A DNA stretch of 64,000 nt from Cryptomeria japonica (taxonomy: Eukaryota > Streptophyta > Pinopsida > Cupressales > Cupressaceae), in NCBI RefSeq assembly GCF_030272615.1, contig NC_081406.1, positions 139,339,361 through 139,403,360 of the forward strand. The letters run 5' to 3'. Both the position numbers and the translations under genes were made by a program. The notes under the pieces are model-generated. The model saw only the letters and a list, made by a program, of their open reading frames with translations, searched no databases and had not been told where the DNA came from. Position 1 is the stretch's first letter; each line of letters opens with the position of its first letter. Shown here in pieces: positions 35,079 to 46,739 of this stretch.

Positions 35079-37668
35079 ATGATGTTGAGACAATATTGTT
35101 TCAAAGATTAAATCAAGTGTCGATAGTTCCTTTGAGGAAGATGAAAATTCTGATTGTGTGCCCCCTCGAGAGATTTATTGTGAAATTGTTGGAAAATTTG
35201 ATTGAGTGATTAATCTCATGATAATTGAATTAAATTTCTACAAATTTGGTTGATGAAAATGTCCGCTCTTTTATTACTTTGATATTTTGCATGAATTGAT
35301 GGTTGATAGAGTTTGATTGACCTCATGATCAATGAGGGTCAATGATATAAACTCGAGGCTTTGATGATCTGATAGGATAGAGTTTGATTGACTTCATGAT
35401 TGATGAATGTCGATGATGTAAACTCAAGATTGGATAGACTAGATGCCTAACCTCATGATGAATGAGCATCACTAATATATGGTCTAAGAGATTGATAGAA
35501 ATCTCAAGTGAGCATATAGGATAGCTAATTGATTGATCAAAGCGATTGGTTGGATCACGACCTGGTCACATTTTGTTGATATCATATTGCAGGAGGATCT
35601 AGATGTATTGATTCATCTAGGGGGGAGTAGGAGGATCAGTGAGGCCTTCAACATCTGAAAAGAGTGTCTTTCTTCATCCTAGTTGACATATTGATATGAG
35701 ACATTGATTTGTATCATGGGACATTGTATTTTATTGATTATTTCTTTGATATCATTGTATACTTTTACTGTTTATTGTTTATGATGATATGCAGACATGG
35801 ACTCTATATGCTGCTTACGATTTATGATTGATTATACATGTTACTAAGATAATGATGACCTATATGACATATATGCAGTGATTTCATGGATGATGCTATG
35901 ATGGTGTTCCTTTCCTTTATGTGTTATGATGATCTATATGCCTTGATGAAATGATGATGATATTGATGATGTGATGAGAGAATGATGTGACGATGTTTAT
36001 GATTTACTTGATCTATATGATGATGAAAATGATTCTATCTATGACTTGTATGATTCATATGGTGAAGATGTTGTTTCTATGATGCAATGATTTAAATGAT
36101 TAAATGCAATGATCTATATGGAAAATGCTTATAATGATGATGTATACTAATGAATGTTTATTTATATTCCTTGATGTATATGCATATAATGATGAAATGA
36201 TAAAATGATACTATTGAAATACATTTGATTTTAATTTTTTTTTAATTTAATATGATGGTTGTGGATGAAAATGCTTATAATGATTAGATGATGAAATATG
36301 AATAATGATGATGTAATAATATGGTTAATGAATCTAAATGTACAAATGCAATTAAATGAACTTAATGGATAAATGAATCTAAAGAAACCAATGACAATGA
36401 TAAATGAATCTAATGCAACCAATAATGATATGATTAATGCAAATGACACTAATGCAATCCTAATGCAATCTAACATGATTAATGCAAATGTTTTTGCTTG
36501 TCCAAATATACTCAATATTTATTTTGACCGTTGATCTCGAATGAAATGGGATGAAATGCTTATAATGTAACTGACAATGAATCCTTATAATGTAGATGAT
36601 AATGAACTAATCCAAAAATGATCTAACTTAAATGATACTACCATTCCTCACATGCTTTCTTGTAATAGTGCTTAATTTCATCATTGAGCTTTAAATGTTG
36701 TAAGAAAATACAAGCATCTTGACATAATGATTCAAACTGACTTGAGTGCTTCTTACATGGATTTTGATATAGCAAGTTAATACAAGCAACTTGATATAAT
36801 GAATCAAATTGACCTAAGTATTTCTTGCAGAACAGACAAGGATTATCATTTTTCATGCATGACTTAGAACGTCCTCCTTGATCTTTTGTCGATCATATCC
36901 TTAGATGAGTACATACATTACTAAGAGATAAACCACAGACAACAAACAAAGAAAATAGTCATGACCCATCATAGCTCATCTAGTCATGGACATCATCGAG
37001 TTACATAAGGTACATGACCAGAAAAAATCAAGATATAAACATTGAATCATGTATGCCGCACATATATTCTCATGATCATTAACTGATATAATCATATTGA
37101 TGAATGATCATTGATAATCCTTCATTACTTTCTAGTTGAATCCTTGTATTCTGAGTTTCAAAATTTAGTTGTTACAAATGTCTTGATCTTTGTTGCCTCA
37201 TTGTTTGTCATTTGTTTCAAAACCCTAGGTGTTGTTTGGTTTTTCTAATATTTTGAATATTTTTTAATTTTTCAAAGCTTTTAAAGGTGCCCTTAGAAAA
37301 AGGTTTTAGGATTTTTCCCCCTGTAAAAATAAATTTTATGATGGATGTACAAAGGATGATCCAAACCATGGTGGGATACAATGCCGATATGATTGATTAT
37401 GATAAAATCCAAGACAGTGACTACGATAAGTATGTCAAAGATTGATAATTGTTGATAAGTTGCATATTTCCTGCTAATGGTTCAAAGCAATGGATGAGAA
37501 AGATGAAATGAATATGTGAGGATAGACAGATGCAACAGGATGGATAGATGGGAAAAGCGATATCATAGATGGATGAACCCACTTTCAGATAGTGCTTCTT
37601 TACTAGGTTTTCACCATCTAAATTTATTGCATTTTTTCCATATTTGATTTTTTTTAACTGTTTTTGTT

Positions 37669-38457
37669 TTTTATTAAGGAAAATTAAGTTTAAGGGACCC
37701 AAAACCTGCTTACATAACAAAGAGATAAGCAAAAGAGAAACTAGAAATAACAAAACAAATAGAGAAAGGCTGTAAAAGAACAGCAAAAAGAACAACGACC
37801 AAAGAAAAGAACAGCTCAAGGCCAGCGAGAGACTGGCAGCCTAAAACCAAATTACATATCAGATGAAGATCTTTATAGTCTCTTCTTCATCCTTGACCAA
37901 CATCATCATCGCATTAGCTGCCTCTTTCAGTTCTTTATTTTCCTACATCTGTTGATTGTCTTTGGTCTTCAACTCCAACTCACTTGTATTTTGCCTAGTT
38001 CTGCATCTAGAGGAGTGTAGAATAGAACTAGAAGTTGCCTCATCTTCAATGATCACCATTTCTTTATTCTGCTTGTTCTTTTCTAGGCAAGCAACCAACA
38101 CATTCATGTTTTGAGAAGACACCTTCAACACCACCAAACAATGCTCCATGAATTTCTTCAAAGCATTCTTAGTTTTTTGAATCTGATTGTTTATCAGACC
38201 ATTATCAACCTCACCCTTTTCTTTGATAATCCTCACCATATCCTCAAGATGCTTGAAATCTCCCTTAATAATGTCTTTTTTTGGCCGGTTTGGAATTTCT
38301 TCTTCATCCTCTGCATCACTAGTATCATTTGCATCATCCTCTTTACCTTTAGTGTTGATATCCTTAATAAAATTCTCAATTTTAAAATCTAGCTCTCTAT
38401 TTATCTTGAATGCTAGTGATGTTATCAATCACCCATTTCGGAAAATTGAACATTTTC
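37669..38457 (-). mobile_element. Retroposon-like insertion, related to the one at 21.4-22.7 kb
   Basis: Flanked by TAACTGTTTTTGTT (37655-37668) and TAATTGTTTTTGTT (38458-38471), 13/14 identical, a long target duplication. The 3' end on the minus strand carries GGTTTTGGGTCCCTTAAAC and a tail CCTTAATAAAAAAC, as in the 21.4-kb insertion. It is shorter (about 790 bp), consistent with 5' truncation. Confidence 0.68.
37943..38428 (-). pseudogene. 161-codon frame in the retroposon, acidic coiled coil
   Basis: Open from near the truncated 5' end of the insertion to a TAG. An acidic cluster (NDTSDAEDEEEIPNRPKKD), then helical charged sequence (KHLEDMVRIIKEKGEVDNG) and a C-terminal KNKQNKEMVIIEDEATSSS. 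Probably the C-terminal part of a longer retroelement protein; no enzyme motif. Confidence 0.45.
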
Positions 38458-38585
38458 TAATTGTTTTTGTTGTTTTACACTTTTTTTGTGTTTTTTTATG
38501 CTTTTTAGGGATTTTTGCTGCTTTTCTGATTTTTAGGTTTTTTTCTGCATTTTCAATATTTTTTTGGTATTTTTTGTTGATACTT

Positions 38586-40906
38586 TTAAGCATAGAATTT
38601 ATTCATATACATAGTGTTTATAGGCTCATTGAACCAATCACCTTCTGGTGTAGATAATCTATATGCTCCTGAACCATATGTTGCTACCACAACAAAGGGA
38701 CCCAACCAATTTGGCCCAAATTTACCTTTCTTTTCTCGATCTTGTTGATTTCATGGATTCTCCCTTAGAACTAGATCTCCAATCTAAAAAATGTGTGGCT
38801 TAACTCTATGGTTGTAAATTCTTGCCATCCTCTGTTGGTATGCTTTCAAATAATGTGAAGCATTTTGGCAACGTTCTTGAATTAGCTCAAGTTCTTGAAG
38901 CCTAGAGACTCGTTGTTCTTCCTCTGGGATAAGACCTTCCAAGGACACTCATAGAGAAGGTATCTCTACTTCCACTAGTAATATGGATTTTGATCCATAG
39001 ACTATACAATATGGAGAACTTTTCCCCTATTGGTGTGTGAATATTGGCTATGCCCATAAAGAAGGATTTAGCTGAATATGCCAGTCTTTACCACCTTCAT
39101 TGATTGTCTTCTTCAGGATCTTTAGGATTGTTTTATTTGATTCCTTAGCTTGACCATTTCCCTGTGGGTAATATGGTGTAGAAAACCTATGTTGGATATG
39201 GAATCACTTGCATAGTTCCTTCACGTCTTGATTCTTAAATGGCCTCCCATTAATATTGATGATGGTCATAGAGACTCTATAGCGAAAAATTATGTAGTTC
39301 AAGATGAATGATGATATTTATTTTCTTGTCACCTTTGTCAAAGGTACTAATTCAATACACTTAGTGAAATACTCAATAGCAATCCAAATGAATTTATGTC
39401 CTTTAGAAGATGAAGGATTTACCTTACCCACTAGATCAAGACCCCATTAAGAAAATGGTCATGATCCTGCCATAGGATGCAATTCTTGTGTTGGTGTGTG
39501 GATGAGGTTCCCATGGATCTGACATTGTTTGCATTTTTTGGAATATGTAAATGAATCTCTCTCCATAGTAGGCCAATAATAACCCAATCGAATAAGTTTC
39601 TTAGCCAGCATGAAACCACTAGAGTGTGTGCCACAAATACCTACGTGGACTTTGTTAAGAACTTTCTCAGATTCCTCTTGTTCGAGACATCTCAGTAGAG
39701 TGCTATCTAGACATCATCTATATAAGGTATCAGCAATGATAGTATAGCAGGAGGATTGACGGATAAAATTTATTTTTTGATTGCGGGATAGGTCAGGGGG
39801 AAGGATTTTCTCTTTTAAATATCAATAAGTTTGGTTATATAAGGATTGATCAATCCTGCATATGTGGAAAATCATGTAGGTATTCTATGATTCAACAATA
39901 GAATGCAAAATATCTTCCACCAGGAATTCGCAACGTTGTTGATTCTCTTGATTCTGAAAAAGAGATGTTATTGTAGCCACTGCATCTGTCACTTTGTTCT
40001 CATTTCTTAGGATCTAAGCGAATGATATTTCTTCAAAGTGTTCTTTAAAATCTTCAACCAGTTGTTTATAGGGCATCAACTTGTCATCCTTGGTTTGATA
40101 ATCATCATTTATCTGGTTAATTATGAGCTATGAATCTCCATAAACATGTAATTCCTTGATGTTCCATTGAATGGCCATTTTGGTCCCAATGACCAATGCA
40201 TCATACTTTGCAGTGTTGTTCATGCATGGAAATCGCAATCTGTATGATTTTGGAATTGTGTGACCTTGAGGTGTGATGAACAAGATTCCAGCACTAGATC
40301 CATGTTGTGTATAGGAGCCATCAAAGTATAACTCCCAAAAATTTGTGTTAACTGTCAAAATATATGCATCAAGAAATTCGATGTGCAATGGTGTATCATC
40401 TTGCAAGGGTACTTTAGCCAATTGATCAGCAATGACATATCCTTTAATAGATTTTTGATCAACATACTCTATATCAAACTCACTTAGTATCATGACCCAT
40501 TTAGCCAATCTGCCTATCAAAGTTGGCTTTCTTAGAAAATACTTTAGAGGATCTATTTTTGTTATTAATTTCACAAAATTATTCAACATATAGTATCACA
40601 ATTTTTGAGTTGCAAATACAACTGCGAGGCATGTCTTCTCAACTGATGTATAGTTAAATTCATAGCCTACAAGTGTCATGTTGATGCCACATATTGCTCT
40701 TCCTTTTCCTTCTTCATCATGTTGTGATAAGAGAGCTCCTAGTGATACATTTGTTGTTGAGATGTAAAGCAACAATGGTTTACCTTTGATTGGTGATACC
40801 AATACTGGAGGCTTCACCATATATTCCTTGATTTGCATAAAATATTCCTCACATTTATGATCCCATTTTAATGGAACATTCTTGTGTAATACGTGAGTGA
40901 GGGGAT
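38586..40906 (-). pseudogene. Ty3/gypsy pol fragment: RT end, RNase H, second RNase H, integrase
   Basis: Order on the minus strand: reverse transcriptase end and native RNase H (40906-40590; KPPVLVSPIKGKPLLLY, SLGALLSQHDEEGKG, TSVEKTCLAVVFATQKL); a linker (KWVMILSEFDIEYVDQKS); a second RNase H (about 40330-39980; WELYFDGSYTQHGSSAGIL, later YDALVIGTKMAIQWNIKEL and VYGDS); an integrase zinc finger (about 39650-39500; H..H..CKQC); the integrase core (about 39460-38950), where the usual DNG reads INGRPFKNQ and QGNGQAE reads QGNGQAKE, so catalytic acids are lost; and a C-terminal part (GKFGPNWLGPFVVVATYG, ending MNKFYA). Many stops. The second RNase H after the native one identifies the Tat group. 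Confidence 0.82.
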
Positions 40907-43482
40907 TGTAGAACATAAGATGCCACTGACAGGGGGGGGTGAATCAGTGGTTTCCAAACTTAAGCCTTTTTTATCTTAAATGTGATTACCGGTTAACATA
41001 TCTAACACAAAGTGATTATATCAGTGAGGTAGGGGAAGACATCAAGATGCAAGCACACACAAATAAACATCACATAATACTGGATGTACAGGGAAAACCC
41101 AACATGGGAGAAACCTGAGTGAGAAATGATGTTGGAGTCTACTGCTCCAATCCAGCCTCATAATAAACACTGATTACAAAGTTTAGGGAACCTACCCAAG
41201 GAGCACCAACCCCTAATTTTAGGGAACCAACCCCTAATTTAGGGCACCAACCCCAGATTTAGGGCACCAACCCAAGGAGAACCATCCCCTACACCGAGCA
41301 CCAACTCAGTGATTACAATAACATATATCAAAACAATAGTAATAATCTTGTTACAAAATAGCTTTGTAACTCTCACACATATCTCTTCACTAGTTCACAT
41401 CTATTCAGTTCTTTGCTCACCTTCTTTGGCTCTTCCTCTACTCCATCTCTATTGGTTGTCTGCTCTCTTCTCGCTCTCTCTCTCTCTCTCTTCTCTTCAT
41501 TGCTTGTTGCTCCTACCTTACCGGTTCAGAATCCACCTCTTCTCTGCTAATTTACTATTATGTCTGATCACTACCAATTCTCAACTTACCAGTCAAACCT
41601 TGCTCTAATCTTGCCTTGTCGGATCTTCATCGACACACCCACTACACTGCAACACCTTCTGCTACCTTCTTGCAAGTTCTACAACCAATGGTTCACTTGA
41701 CTATAACACACTTTGTAGCTTACTGGTCACTCTAACCTTACTAGTTAAACTTCTGCTAAACACTATCTCTGGTTGCACCTCCAACACTCAATCACTATGA
41801 TCTTAAACTTCTGCTAAACACTCTCTCCGGTTGCACCTCCAACACTCAATCACTATGATCTTTGATGAACTCTCTGACTAGTTGGCTCTTCACTCCACTT
41901 TCATTCTCTATTCTTCAACATCTAACCTGTAGCATCAATCAAATATGATATCTAGTCTGCATATTTATATGTGAACTTTCTCGCCATAACCGACATTCAA
42001 ACTTCACATATCTATTGTTTATTCATCAACCATGATGCATACCAAATTCAATCAGATCTTGTCCCAGAGATTGACCACCTGCAATAGATCACTCAACTCT
42101 GCCAATCCCATTACATCCATAACATGTTTTCTATATTTATCAAACACAACATATTTATCGGTCTGCACTTGTCAACCACAATAAAGTGATCATGCAGTTA
42201 GCTTCACTTACCCTGATTAGCACCTAGACACACAACATCGATCATGATGCCAACGAATCAAATCTTTGTCATATGATCTATGTTGATCTCCATCCTTCTA
42301 CTCTCGTCCCTTGATTTATGCCATCGACATTAAAGTTGACCAATTGCCAACTACCTCACAAGACAATGCCCAATCCATTTGTATGACACTTGGACTCGAT
42401 GTGGCATCTCTGTCAGCATGCACCTCAACTCAGTCACCATGTCAGTTTAGACTCTATCACCAACCACAACACACAACCAATGTTCATCTACCGATTCACT
42501 AACCATGTCGGATATACCCTAATGGGTGAACCTTCAATCATGTACTTTGCTTTCTTAATGGTTGACATACTTACCTATAACCACCTTGATGACACCATGT
42601 CATCAATCTTCAACAGTCTTCATCTATCTGCATCTACATTCTGGTTGCACTCTCTATCTGCAGCTTCTCAACCTTGCCTTCTTCTTCATCGGCATGGACA
42701 TCATCTCAACCGGTTTGTCAAAGTGACAAACCCATCACTTCTTTACTCTTCCATCTCTATCCCGGTAGCTCAACTTGCCAACTTAAGCTGATAAGATGCA
42801 CATCTTTGGTTTCACACATCTGAGGCATCCTTGTGTTTCACTGATTCATCCAGTGTGAGCCTTCAATCACCTACCTTCTACTTTTATATCTTATCTCAGA
42901 GGGTTATGATGTATTCCATGCATATTGCGAGATAATCTCAGAATTACCACTTACCGGTGGAAGTGGATCCTTGTCACCTGCTAACCAATGACTGGTGGGA
43001 ACCAATTGTCATTACATTGTGCTCAGTCTCCTTGCAGTGTTACACCAATATGACTTCCCTATTTGATAAGACATAACTTCAACTAGGGACATAAGATCTA
43101 GTTGAGCACACTCCCTGTCATTCTTCTCTTCATCTGGTGACATCATCTGAATACGGTGGGAGTCTTGTTGATTGACAACCAACTTCTTACTGGTTTTGCA
43201 CTTCTTCATTAGCTCACCCTCCTTGCTCACTAGTCATATGATTGTTGGTTGACAACAAGACACTGCCAACATATCACTTACTGATTGTCATACCATATCG
43301 GTCTCCAATAATTATGTCTTCAACACAAGCCAACACTAACTTGTGTATTGGTGACTCCAATGACCACAATGTTGGTTGACATCCTCTTCTTACTGGTGAC
43401 AAGCTATACCAGTAACCTGCAATACTAGTTGATATCAATAACACCATTACTAGTTGACATCAATGACAACATAATGTCAATA
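40907..43482 (-). repeat. 3' LTR of copia-type element 1
   Basis: Left edge TGTAGAACA matches the partner edge at 46740 (TTTTAGAACA). The right edge is TGTCAATA, before the polypurine tract. Inside: tandem phrases ccaacccctaatttagggca at 41190-41300 and a (CT)n tract near 41470-41492. Confidence 0.85.
41747..41862. repeat. 58-bp tandem duplication private to the 3' LTR
   Basis: Two adjacent units starting aaacttctgctaaacact (41747-41804 and 41805-41862). The 5' LTR has a single unit (about 47590-47645), so it arose after insertion. Confidence 0.88.
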
Positions 43483-43497
43483 ATCTCCCCCTTTGGC
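43483..43497 (-). other. Polypurine tract of copia-type element 1
   Basis: GCCAAAGGGGGAGATT on the minus strand next to the 3' LTR start. The second copia-type element has the same tract. Confidence 0.82.
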
Positions 43498-44955
43498 ATC
43501 GATGTTAACAAATGTAGTATCTAACAGACTACAAATTCTCTCTCCCCCTTTGACAACAATGGAAAAGGGTACCGACAAATCTTTCTACAGGTTGCCTCTC
43601 CTCCTTTGACCATTTCACTCCGCATCCTCTCAACCAACAATATTGGAGATAGAGGGCTCTGACACCAACTAATACCTATTTCTCTGCTACCAAATGTATA
43701 ACCAATCTAATATCAATTGTAGAGAAGTGTGTCAGTGAATTCTACTTACCCGTCGATCAGATTGCATCATCTCCCCTTTGACATGCAGAAATTTATTTTG
43801 ACTTTTGCTGATGCGAAGTGTTGAAGCTGATACTGATACCAATTTGATATCACCTCTACATTCTTTGATACCAAATGTATGTTCTCTCCTTGTGCAGGTA
43901 ACTCTCCCGGTGGTCTAGTTGTGATTTCTATTAAGTACAAATTCAGTCGACATTGAAAGACCTCGCAAACATGGACCGATGAGCACATCCTAAAGTATCA
44001 ATCATATCGGTACATCCATAGACTCTTTCTCTCCCCCAGTGTCCACCATGTCTGATACCAATCAAAAAATATGGTTGTGAACTCCCCATGAGCCATAGAT
44101 CTTAGGTCTTCATTGCCTGGCAGGTTCTAAATCAGAGCTCCAATCTGCACCTTATACCAGTTGAGCTAAGTGAATAAGTGATTGACCGATGATCTTCCAG
44201 CTCTATGATAACCATCACAACTTATGACATGATCTTATATGAACACAATGCCATACCACATCACTATCATGCCAAATATCATACTGATTAGATAAAAAAG
44301 ATGCATGCATATATGATCTACTACAGGGACAACACATGCCATTTGGGTCATTTCCAATATCACCTAAGACATAATCACCTCAATCCACGCTACTAGAGTT
44401 ACTGCAATGATCCTGGAATACATTGACTTACATAACCTGCAATACTGGTACATATCCATACTGGTCAATATACATACCGGTTTACTATGATATACTGAAT
44501 CAAAATCTCCACAGGATAACCTTCCTCTATTCTCATTCCTCTTGTGTCAAGTGCCTCTGATTCCACTTACAATTTGAACCATCCACTGACACATGTAGCA
44601 GTAATCCATAGATCTCTTATGTTGGTTTGTAGCCAAGGCACTAACTACACATACTGCCAATGCATCTTCTTCCTTATACTTGTAGCAACTTGTACTTTCA
44701 TTTTTCCTTTTCACCAAGGGGGTGAATTGTATGATAAATAAGTAACTCCCCCTAAGGTCCCGCATCTCTTTTAATCCTTAGGAGATATCACCTATGCATT
44801 GAATGCACAGTGCTGGTCCACGGTTCTACTCTCTTGCTTCTTCCTCCATACTTGCTTGATATCCATTTTCTCATTTTCAGTCTTTGGAGCAGGTCTTACC
44901 ATCTTCTACTGATGGTTCCTTTCTCTACTAGATTCTGCAGCATGATCAGAAGCAT
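43498..44955 (-). other. Noncoding interior between gag and 3' LTR of element 1
   Basis: No protease, integrase or reverse transcriptase trace on either strand. A second aaagggggaga-type tract at about 43548-43560 repeats the polypurine theme. Pol has been deleted or was never present. Confidence 0.6.
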
Positions 44956-44959
44956 TGCT

Positions 44960-46666
44960 CTAGAAGCAAACTATGTTCATACTAGCCATATGACTGGAGG
45001 ACCTTCTATCAAACCGGTTTGACCATTTTCTTTTGATCATGTTGTTGTATTCAGCAACCGGAACCGGTGGATCTTTTGAACTTGCAGGAACACTTCTCCT
45101 TTGGTTCCATGCAGGTCTTTGACTCCCATATGCTTGATAACCACTTCCATATTGAGCATGATTGTTATATCGGCTGTCATATGACTGCAAGTTCTTCTTT
45201 CCGCAATCATGATTTCTATGGCCAAATGCATTACATCTTTAATGGGAAAGATAGTTATTCCTAGGAAAAGAATATTGTCTATTCCTCTAAGACCTCATGT
45301 TGCATTCATCCACCCTATGGCCATAATATTTGCAAGAGAAACAGTAACCGAAGAAGGAGAGCATATTACTTACAAATTTATTCTACCAAACATGAGGGAA
45401 TCTTATCGGTTTGGCTTCTCCATTTATACTTCTCTGGGGATTGTTCTTGGGAACATCAACATCTATTTGTCTTCCATTGAGAGAAGGTCTTCTAGGTTGT
45501 CTTCTCATGTACTTGTTTCTGGTGATTTTGTCTTCTCTCAACTTTCCTTTCCCTTTGGGATCAGCATTGTTTTTCCTTGCAGCACTTGTCTTCTTTAGCT
45601 TCATGTCCTCACTAGTTGTAGTTAGGTCAACCTTCCTTCTTAGAGCATTTCAAACAGTGAAGGTCTATCCTTTGTTATATCCACTTGAGGAGACAAATTG
45701 AATGTCTTTATGGGAGACATTCTTGTTGGTGGAGCATTCATCTGCAGCAAGACCTAATCCTCTAGTATCCTTGGAGTGTTTTTGTTTCTTTAACGTTTTA
45801 TCCAAGGCATCAATCCTACCATCAAATCGAATTCTTACCTTGAGCTCATCTTGGCACTTCTCAAGGTATTTCCAAAGATTCTCCACTTCAAGCTCCAACT
45901 CTTCACATCTACTCACTTTAGCATCAAATAATGATTTCAATTCACCAATCATTTCCTTTGCCTCTTCTAGTTGAGTTGTAAATATGCAGATGTTATCATT
46001 TGACTCTTCAAGGCATGTTCTCAACCGGTTGCATTCTTCATGAACTAACTCTTTGTAACTCTTAAATTCAATTCTAACATTTTTCAGCTCGTCTAGGGCA
46101 CTTACCAGCTCTCTTTCAAATCAACTTGAGCTTCATCATCTTCTTTATCTTCACCATCACTACCAAACACATCTTGCTGGTAGGATTGATCTGCAAGATC
46201 ACTTTATGATGTGTGCATCTCATCTTCTGACTCTTGAGCCATGAAGAGATGGGTTTCCTCTCCATCATTTCCATTTCTACTACTAACTGATCTATCTTCA
46301 TCCTACAGAATCATGTGACACATTTCTCTTCTTGTTCTCACAAATCGGTTCTGTGGTGGTAGGCTCATTTCCATAGAGCTTCTTCAATCTATCCCATAGG
46401 TTTTTTGTCGATTTGCATCTATCCACCTGTGAGGAAACATCACCGAAAAGCCAATTGAGTATCACCTTAATTGCTTCATCATTGCACATAGATCTTCTTT
46501 AAGCTTCAGGATGGGTCGAAGGACCAACCGGTCTAAAGAGACCATTTACAACTGACATCCAGACATCATAGCCTAATGAGTACAGGTAGACTTCCATTCT
46601 ACAACTCCAAATAAAATAGTTTGACCCATTAAACATCGGTGTAAGGATTGACTCAAAACTGACCAT
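44960..46666 (-). pseudogene. Copia-type gag, frameshifted
   Basis: Start ATG 46666, about 70 bases after the primer site. N-terminus FNGSNYFIWSCRMEVYL and DVWMSVVNG, then KVILNWLFGDVSSQVDRCKS and LWDRLKKLYGNEP: the DUF4219/UBN2 gag signature of plant copia elements. After frameshifts comes a coiled coil (46024-45665; LEEAKEMIGELKSLFDAKVS), then two damaged zinc knuckles (CKYYGHRVDEC, and CNAFGHRNHDC near 45200), and a Tyr/Ser/Arg-rich tail (SYDSRYNNHAQYGSGYQAYG) ending about 44960. Gag forms the particle and binds RNA. Stops and frameshifts make it nonfunctional. Confidence 0.82.
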
Positions 46667-46724
46667 TGTTTCTTGACTCTAGAATCTACCCAAGCTAGAG
46701 AAAGCTTATCTAACTGGGAACCTA

Positions 46725-46737
46725 GGTTCTGATACCA
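46725..46737 (-). other. Primer binding site of copia-type element 1
   Basis: TGGTATCAGAACC on the minus strand, two bases after the 5' LTR; initiator-Met tRNA type. Confidence 0.85.
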
Positions 46738-46739
46738 AT

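Larger units (their letters stand above)
35079..38585 (-). other. Post-pol region of the gypsy element
   Basis: Mostly noncoding. 35.9-36.6 kb is rich in atgatgatg/aatgatgat simple sequence. A 72-codon frame on the minus strand (36856-36638) contains an internal duplication: GQFDSLYQVACINL and SQFESLCQDACIFL, each preceded by a KK(Y/H) stretch; its meaning is unknown. Long post-pol regions are common in Tat-type elements. Confidence 0.5.
34080..40906 (-). mobile_element. Ty3/gypsy element of the dual-RNase-H (Tat) type, 3' part only
   Basis: On the minus strand: end of reverse transcriptase, two RNase H domains and integrase (40906-38586), a 3.5-kb region after pol (38585-35079, including a retroposon insertion), a polypurine tract, and a 3' LTR from 35061 leftward. 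Everything 5' of the reverse transcriptase C-terminus is missing because the copia-type element at 40907 interrupts the frame and no continuation appears on its far side. Confidence 0.75.

Noticed and set aside
35930-36620. Dense atgatgatg region that gives many short frames
   Set aside because: Low-complexity sequence; no codon pattern or conserved motif.
41190-41300. TTTAGGG-like units (taatttagggcacc), recalling plant telomere repeat
   Set aside because: The units are about 20 bases with variable filler and occur in both LTRs; there is no head-to-tail TTTAGGG.
42390-42791. 133-codon plus-strand frame in the copia LTR, also open in the partner LTR (48240-48575)
   Set aside because: It lies in an LTR, antisense to the element, and has no motif; two recent copies of one sequence keep the same chance frame.
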